Origin: Coriobacteriia bacterium
GTDB taxonomy: Bacteria > Actinomycetota > Coriobacteriia > Coriobacteriales > Atopobiaceae
DNA length: 8,157 bases
Direction of reading: 5' to 3'
NCBI GenBank assembly: GCA_003150175.1
Contig: QAKZ01000028.1
Location: forward strand, 1-8,157
The notes beneath the pieces were generated by a model, which was given only the letters and a program-made list of their open reading frames with translations, did not search any database and had not been told where the DNA came from. The position numbers and the translations under genes are program-made. Positions 6,098 to 8,157 of this stretch are shown here, piece after piece. Position 1 is the stretch's first letter. Each line of letters begins with the position of its first letter.

Positions 6098-6115
6098 GCA
6101 ACGACCGCCGCGCGC

Positions 6116-6883
6116 CTACGCGACGAGGCCGAGCGACTCGCCGATCGTCTTTGCAAAGAGGACCGCGAGGACGCAGACGATGATGGGGCGGACGATGCGC
6201 GAACCGTCGCGCACGACCATACCAGCGCCGAGATAGTGGCCCGCGATGGAAAAGACCGACGCGACGGCGCCGAGGACGAAGCAGCACTGCCCCGCGACAA
6301 GGAAGGACACGAAGCCGGCGATGTTGCTCGCGAGGTTCGCGCACTTGGTCTGTCCGGCGCAGTCCTGCACACCGAGCCGCGCGAGCGCGGAGTACCCGAG
6401 GATGAGGAACGCGCCGGTCCCGGGCCCATAGAACCCGTCGTAGAGGCCACACAGGAGGGCGACCGCGCACATGATTGCCGCGCGGCGGCGCCTCGGCATG
6501 GGGTCGGACTCCTGGCGCAGGGACTTCTTTCTGAGGGTGACGACGGCGACCACCGGAAGGGCGCAGATGAGGACCCAACGGAAGAGCTCCTCGGGCAAAA
6601 GCATCGAGAAGTGTGCCCCCACAAGTGACGCTGCCAGGGCGCATGCGACGCAGGGCACGGCGAGGCGCCAGTCGACGAAGCCGTTGCGGATGTAGCGCGC
6701 AGCCGAGAAGCTCGTGCCAACCATGGAGGACATCTTGTTCGTGCCGATGGCGAGGTGTGCCGGAAGGCCAACAAGCAGGTAGGCGGGCAGGGTGATGAGC
6801 CCTCCCCCGCCGCCGATCGCGTCGACGAAGCTGCCGAGGAAGACGAGCGGGCAAAGGATGATCAGCGTATGGACGTCCGGCAT
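6116..6883 (-). CDS. TauE/SafE family membrane permease (sulfite exporter-like)
   Basis: This is a predicted inner-membrane transporter of the TSUP/TauE family; members move sulfite, sulfoacetate, other organosulfur anions or related compounds, and the substrate here cannot be told. The 255-residue product is almost wholly hydrophobic, with about seven to eight membrane segments and a basic cytoplasmic loop near 118-135 (RKKSLRQ...RRRR). Both family half-repeats are visible: DAIGGGGGLITLPAYLLVG (21-39) followed by AIGTNK (45-50), and YDGFYGPGTGAFLILGY (148-164) followed by TKCANLASNIAG (179-190). The ATG at 6883 fits the N-terminal homology and has a purine-rich AGAGAGG (6889-6895) just upstream; the longer open frame upstream overlaps the phosphatase gene and is rejected. 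It lies 166 bp after the phosphatase gene on the same strand and converges on the nuclease-like gene. Family assignment is secure. Confidence 0.93.
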   Translation of the reverse strand: MPDVHTLIILCPLVFLGSFVDAIGGGGGLITLPAYLLVGLPAHLAIGTNKMSSMVGTSFSAARYIRNGFVDWRLAVPCVACALAASLVGAHFSMLLPEELFRWVLICALPVVAVVTLRKKSLRQESDPMPRRRRAAIMCAVALLCGLYDGFYGPGTGAFLILGYSALARLGVQDCAGQTKCANLASNIAGFVSFLVAGQCCFVLGAVASVFSIAGHYLGAGMVVRDGSRIVRPIIVCVLAVLFAKTIGESLGLVA

Positions 6884-6894
6884 AAGGGCCTCTC

Positions 6895-6920
6895 TGTGAG
6901 GGTTCGCGACGAGCCTCACA
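6895..6920. promoter_or_regulatory. Inverted repeat in the permease leader
   Basis: TGTGAGG (6895-6901) and CCTCACA (6914-6920) form a perfect 7-bp inverted repeat with a 12-nt gap, 12-37 bp upstream of the permease start. Its proximal arm adjoins the ribosome binding site at 6889-6895. It could be an operator or a leader hairpin limiting ribosome access. On the minus strand TAATGT (6923-6918) overlaps the distal arm and could be a weak -10 element. Confidence 0.4.
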
Positions 6921-7001
6921 TTACGCCGGCGAGGTTTCCGCGGCGTATCGGGAGCGAAACGGGGCGGGCGGGCTGTGAACCGCGGACGGCCGCGACGAGG
7001 G

Positions 7002-7025
7002 AAGGAATAAGGCGCCAAGGGCGCC
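7002..7025 (-). terminator. Probable terminator after the phosphatase gene
   Basis: Read on the minus strand, GGCGCC-CTT-GGCGCC (7025-7011) forms a six-pair stem with a 3-nt loop and is followed by TTATTCCTT, a partial T-tract. It lies about 25 bp beyond the phosphatase stop, in the expected place for an intrinsic terminator, and would separate that gene from the permease gene. Confidence 0.55.
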
Positions 7026-7049
7026 CCAAGAAGCTGCATGCAATGACTG

Positions 7050-7649
7050 TCACCCAGTGATGGCGGCGGGGTCGTGGAGGCCGCAGAAGGTGAAGCGGCG
7101 GGCCTCCTCGTCGAAGTCGAAGACCATGACGGCGCAGTTGGGGAGGCGCTTGGGGTACTCGGCACCCGCGGGCAGGGTCGCGCGGATGAGCTGCCGGGAA
7201 GCGCTCCCGTGCGAGACGGCGAGCAGCGTCCGCACCCCAGGCTCGCCGATGTCGGCCGCGAGCGCCGCGACCATGCGCTCGGCGAGCGCGCGGCTCCCCT
7301 CCCCGCCGAAGGGCACGAGCGCCTCTCCCGGGTCCCAAACGTCGCAGGGCAGGGCATCGTGCGGGCCCTTCTCGAAGCTCCCGTAGGCGCGCTCGATGAT
7401 GCCCGGCTCAGGCCGCACCTCGCCAACGAAGCTCAGCTCAGAGGCCACGATCCGCGCCGTCTGCATCGCGCGGCCCAAAGGCGACGAGACGATCGCGTCG
7501 GGCTCGACCCCGTGCGCCGCGAGCCATGCCGCGGCCGTGTGCGCCTGCTGCTCGCCGAGCTCGGTCAACGGCGAGTCGCAGCGGCCTTGGACCAGCTTGC
7601 GGACGTTGAACTCGGTTTGTCCATGACGGAGAAGATACAGGCGCTTCAA
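7050..7649 (-). CDS. Histidine phosphatase family protein (phosphoglycerate mutase-like)
   Basis: This is a cytoplasmic phosphatase or mutase acting through a phosphohistidine intermediate; the substrate is not evident. The 199-residue product starts MKRLYLLRHGQTEFN, giving the catalytic RHG at 8-10 (H9 is the phosphorylated residue). SSPLGRAMQTA (55-65) supplies the phosphate-binding R60, IIERAYGSFEKG (84-95) the acid/base glutamate E87, and AVSHGSASR (144-152) the second histidine H147. The length fits small single-domain members such as CobC/GpmB-like enzymes. The start chosen is TTG at 7649, with GGAAAGGA (7660-7667) 10 nt upstream. Another TTG at 7676 is in frame, but it abuts the presumed metK terminator hairpin and has no ribosome binding site. 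It follows metK on the same strand and is probably transcribed separately, because a strong hairpin lies between. Confidence 0.93.
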   Translation of the reverse strand: MKRLYLLRHGQTEFNVRKLVQGRCDSPLTELGEQQAHTAAAWLAAHGVEPDAIVSSPLGRAMQTARIVASELSFVGEVRPEPGIIERAYGSFEKGPHDALPCDVWDPGEALVPFGGEGSRALAERMVAALAADIGEPGVRTLLAVSHGSASRQLIRATLPAGAEYPKRLPNCAVMVFDFDEEARRFTFCGLHDPAAITG

Positions 7650-7678
7650 GGGTGGGGGGTCCTTTCCAAGAGACAATA

Positions 7679-7702
7679 GGGCCCGGCGTTGCGGCCGGGC
7701 CC
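7679..7702 (-). terminator. Probable metK terminator hairpin
   Basis: GGGCCCGGC (7679-7687) and GCCGGGCCC (7694-7702) form a perfect nine-pair stem with a 6-nt loop. On the minus strand it is followed by TATTGTCTCTT, a moderate pyrimidine-rich tail, about 40 bp beyond the metK stop. It probably ends metK transcription before the phosphatase gene; the plus side lacks any T-run, so it appears one-directional. Confidence 0.65.
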
Positions 7703-7722
7703 CGGAACGGGTCGCGATAGAT

Positions 7723-7752
7723 TATGCGCCGAACTTCTCGCCTATGCGCCGA
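7723..7752. repeat. Short duplication around the metK stop codon
   Basis: TATGCGCCGA occurs at 7723-7732 and again at 7743-7752, a 20-bp offset. The second copy contains the metK stop region (protein end ELGA). The first, in another frame, would end a sequence in KFGA followed by TAA, so the gene's last codons and stop look duplicated just downstream. It has no clear consequence. Confidence 0.6.
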
Positions 7753-8157
7753 GCTCCGCCACGGCGGCGCGAAGCTCGTCGACACGGTCGCGGCGCTCCC
7801 AGGTGAACTCGGGGAGCTCGCGCCCGAAGTGGCCGTACGCCGCGGTCTTCTCGTAAATCGGGCGGCGCAGGTCGAGGTCGCGGATGATCGCGCCCGGGCG
7901 CAGGTCGAACACGCGCTCGACGGCGGCCTCGATCACGGAGTCGTCGACCGAGCCGGTGCCGAAGGTGTCCACCATCACGGACAGCGGGTGAGAAACGCCG
8001 ATCGCGTAGGCGAGCTCGATCTCGCACTTGTGCGCGAGGCCCGCGGCGACGATGTTCTTGGCCACCCAGCGCGCGGCGTAGGCCGCCGAGCGGTCGACCT
8101 TCGTGCAGTCCTTGCCGGAGAACGCGCCGCCGCCGTGGCGGCCCATGCCGCCGTAGG
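7742..8157 (-). CDS. metK: S-adenosylmethionine synthetase, C-terminal part (5' end outside window)
   Basis: MetK makes S-adenosylmethionine from methionine and ATP in the cytoplasm, supplying the cell's main methyl donor. The last 138 residues are visible; full proteins are about 390-400 long. The first visible residues ([16 protein letters not shown]) contain the second MetK signature, the glycine-rich GGGAFSGKD that binds the triphosphate. Then come [24 protein letters not shown], the [18 protein letters not shown] stretch, [28 protein letters not shown] and a variable C-terminal tail ending ELGA. Reading is uninterrupted from the window edge to the TAG at 7742-7744. A GC-rich hairpin follows at 7679-7702. 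Identification is very secure. Confidence 0.97.
   Translation of the reverse strand, partial: YGGMGRHGGGAFSGKDCTKVDRSAAYAARWVAKNIVAAGLAHKCEIELAYAIGVSHPLSVMVDTFGTGSVDDSVIEAAVERVFDLRPGAIIRDLDLRRPIYEKTAAYGHFGRELPEFTWERRDRVDELRAAVAELGA

Larger units (their letters stand above)
5775..6115. other. Spacer between convergent genes, rich in repeats
   Basis: This 341-bp stretch separates the plus-strand nuclease-like gene from the minus-strand permease gene. It holds a 66-bp-offset direct duplication, repeat array B and a 16-bp palindrome. The frame of the upstream gene stays open after its TAG stop through the whole stretch (to about 6236) and would give a Lys/Ala/Ser-rich tail, but no start codon or conserved domain supports a separate gene. 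No classical terminator with a T-run is seen; the array's long hairpin could serve both converging transcripts. Confidence 0.7.

Noticed and set aside
5905..6183. Plus-strand protein of about 92 residues through array B
   Set aside because: Same compositional artefact, and it runs into the antisense of the permease gene.
6116..7426. Permease with a 436-residue length
   Set aside because: The extra N-terminal part is an out-of-frame reading of the phosphatase gene; TauE-type homology and a ribosome binding site support the ATG at 6883.
7650..7676. Start of the phosphatase at TTG 7676
   Set aside because: It directly abuts the presumed metK terminator hairpin (7679-7702) with no room for a ribosome binding site; TTG 7649 has GGAAAGGA upstream and begins exactly at the family's N-terminal strand.

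Overview
The window comes from a high-G+C bacterium. The gene set and protein style suggest an actinobacterium of the class Coriobacteriia (Collinsella/Olsenella/Eggerthella relatives). This is an inference from the MetK, PriA, Def and Fmt sequences and from an accessory protein family that I recall from that class; no search was run.

Layout from left to right. Positions 1-3980 (all minus strand) are the conserved cluster priA -> def -> fmt: the replication-restart helicase PriA, peptide deformylase, and methionyl-tRNA formyltransferase (its 3' end lies outside the window). Positions 3981-4703 are a gene-free, partly A+T-rich spacer with a priA promoter candidate, a 149-bp array of 30-bp repeats (array A) and a hexanucleotide microsatellite. 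Positions 4704-5774 (plus strand) encode a 356-residue protein of unknown role whose C-terminal half looks like a degenerate Vsr/DUF559-type nuclease domain. Positions 5775-6115 hold a 66-bp-period direct duplication, a second 149-bp array (array B) and a 16-bp palindrome. Positions 6116-6883 (minus) encode a TauE/SafE-type membrane permease, 7050-7649 (minus) a histidine phosphatase, and 7742-8157 (minus) the C-terminal third of MetK (SAM synthetase).

The housekeeping genes cover translation initiation chemistry (Fmt formylates initiator Met-tRNA, Def removes the formyl group), replication restart (PriA) and methyl-donor supply (MetK). The DNA between metK and priA looks accessory. The permease and phosphatase are ordinary families, while the plus-strand gene and its two flanking arrays form a distinct unit.

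The most unusual feature is the pair of arrays. Each is exactly 149 bp: two forward 24-bp cores, an 11-bp linker, then three reverse cores, with a strict 30-bp period inside each orientation block. They lie in the same orientation on either side of the nuclease-like gene, 1751 bp apart. Eroded relatives of the same core appear in the unusually long def-fmt gap. This could be a small repeat-plus-protein element that has not been described.
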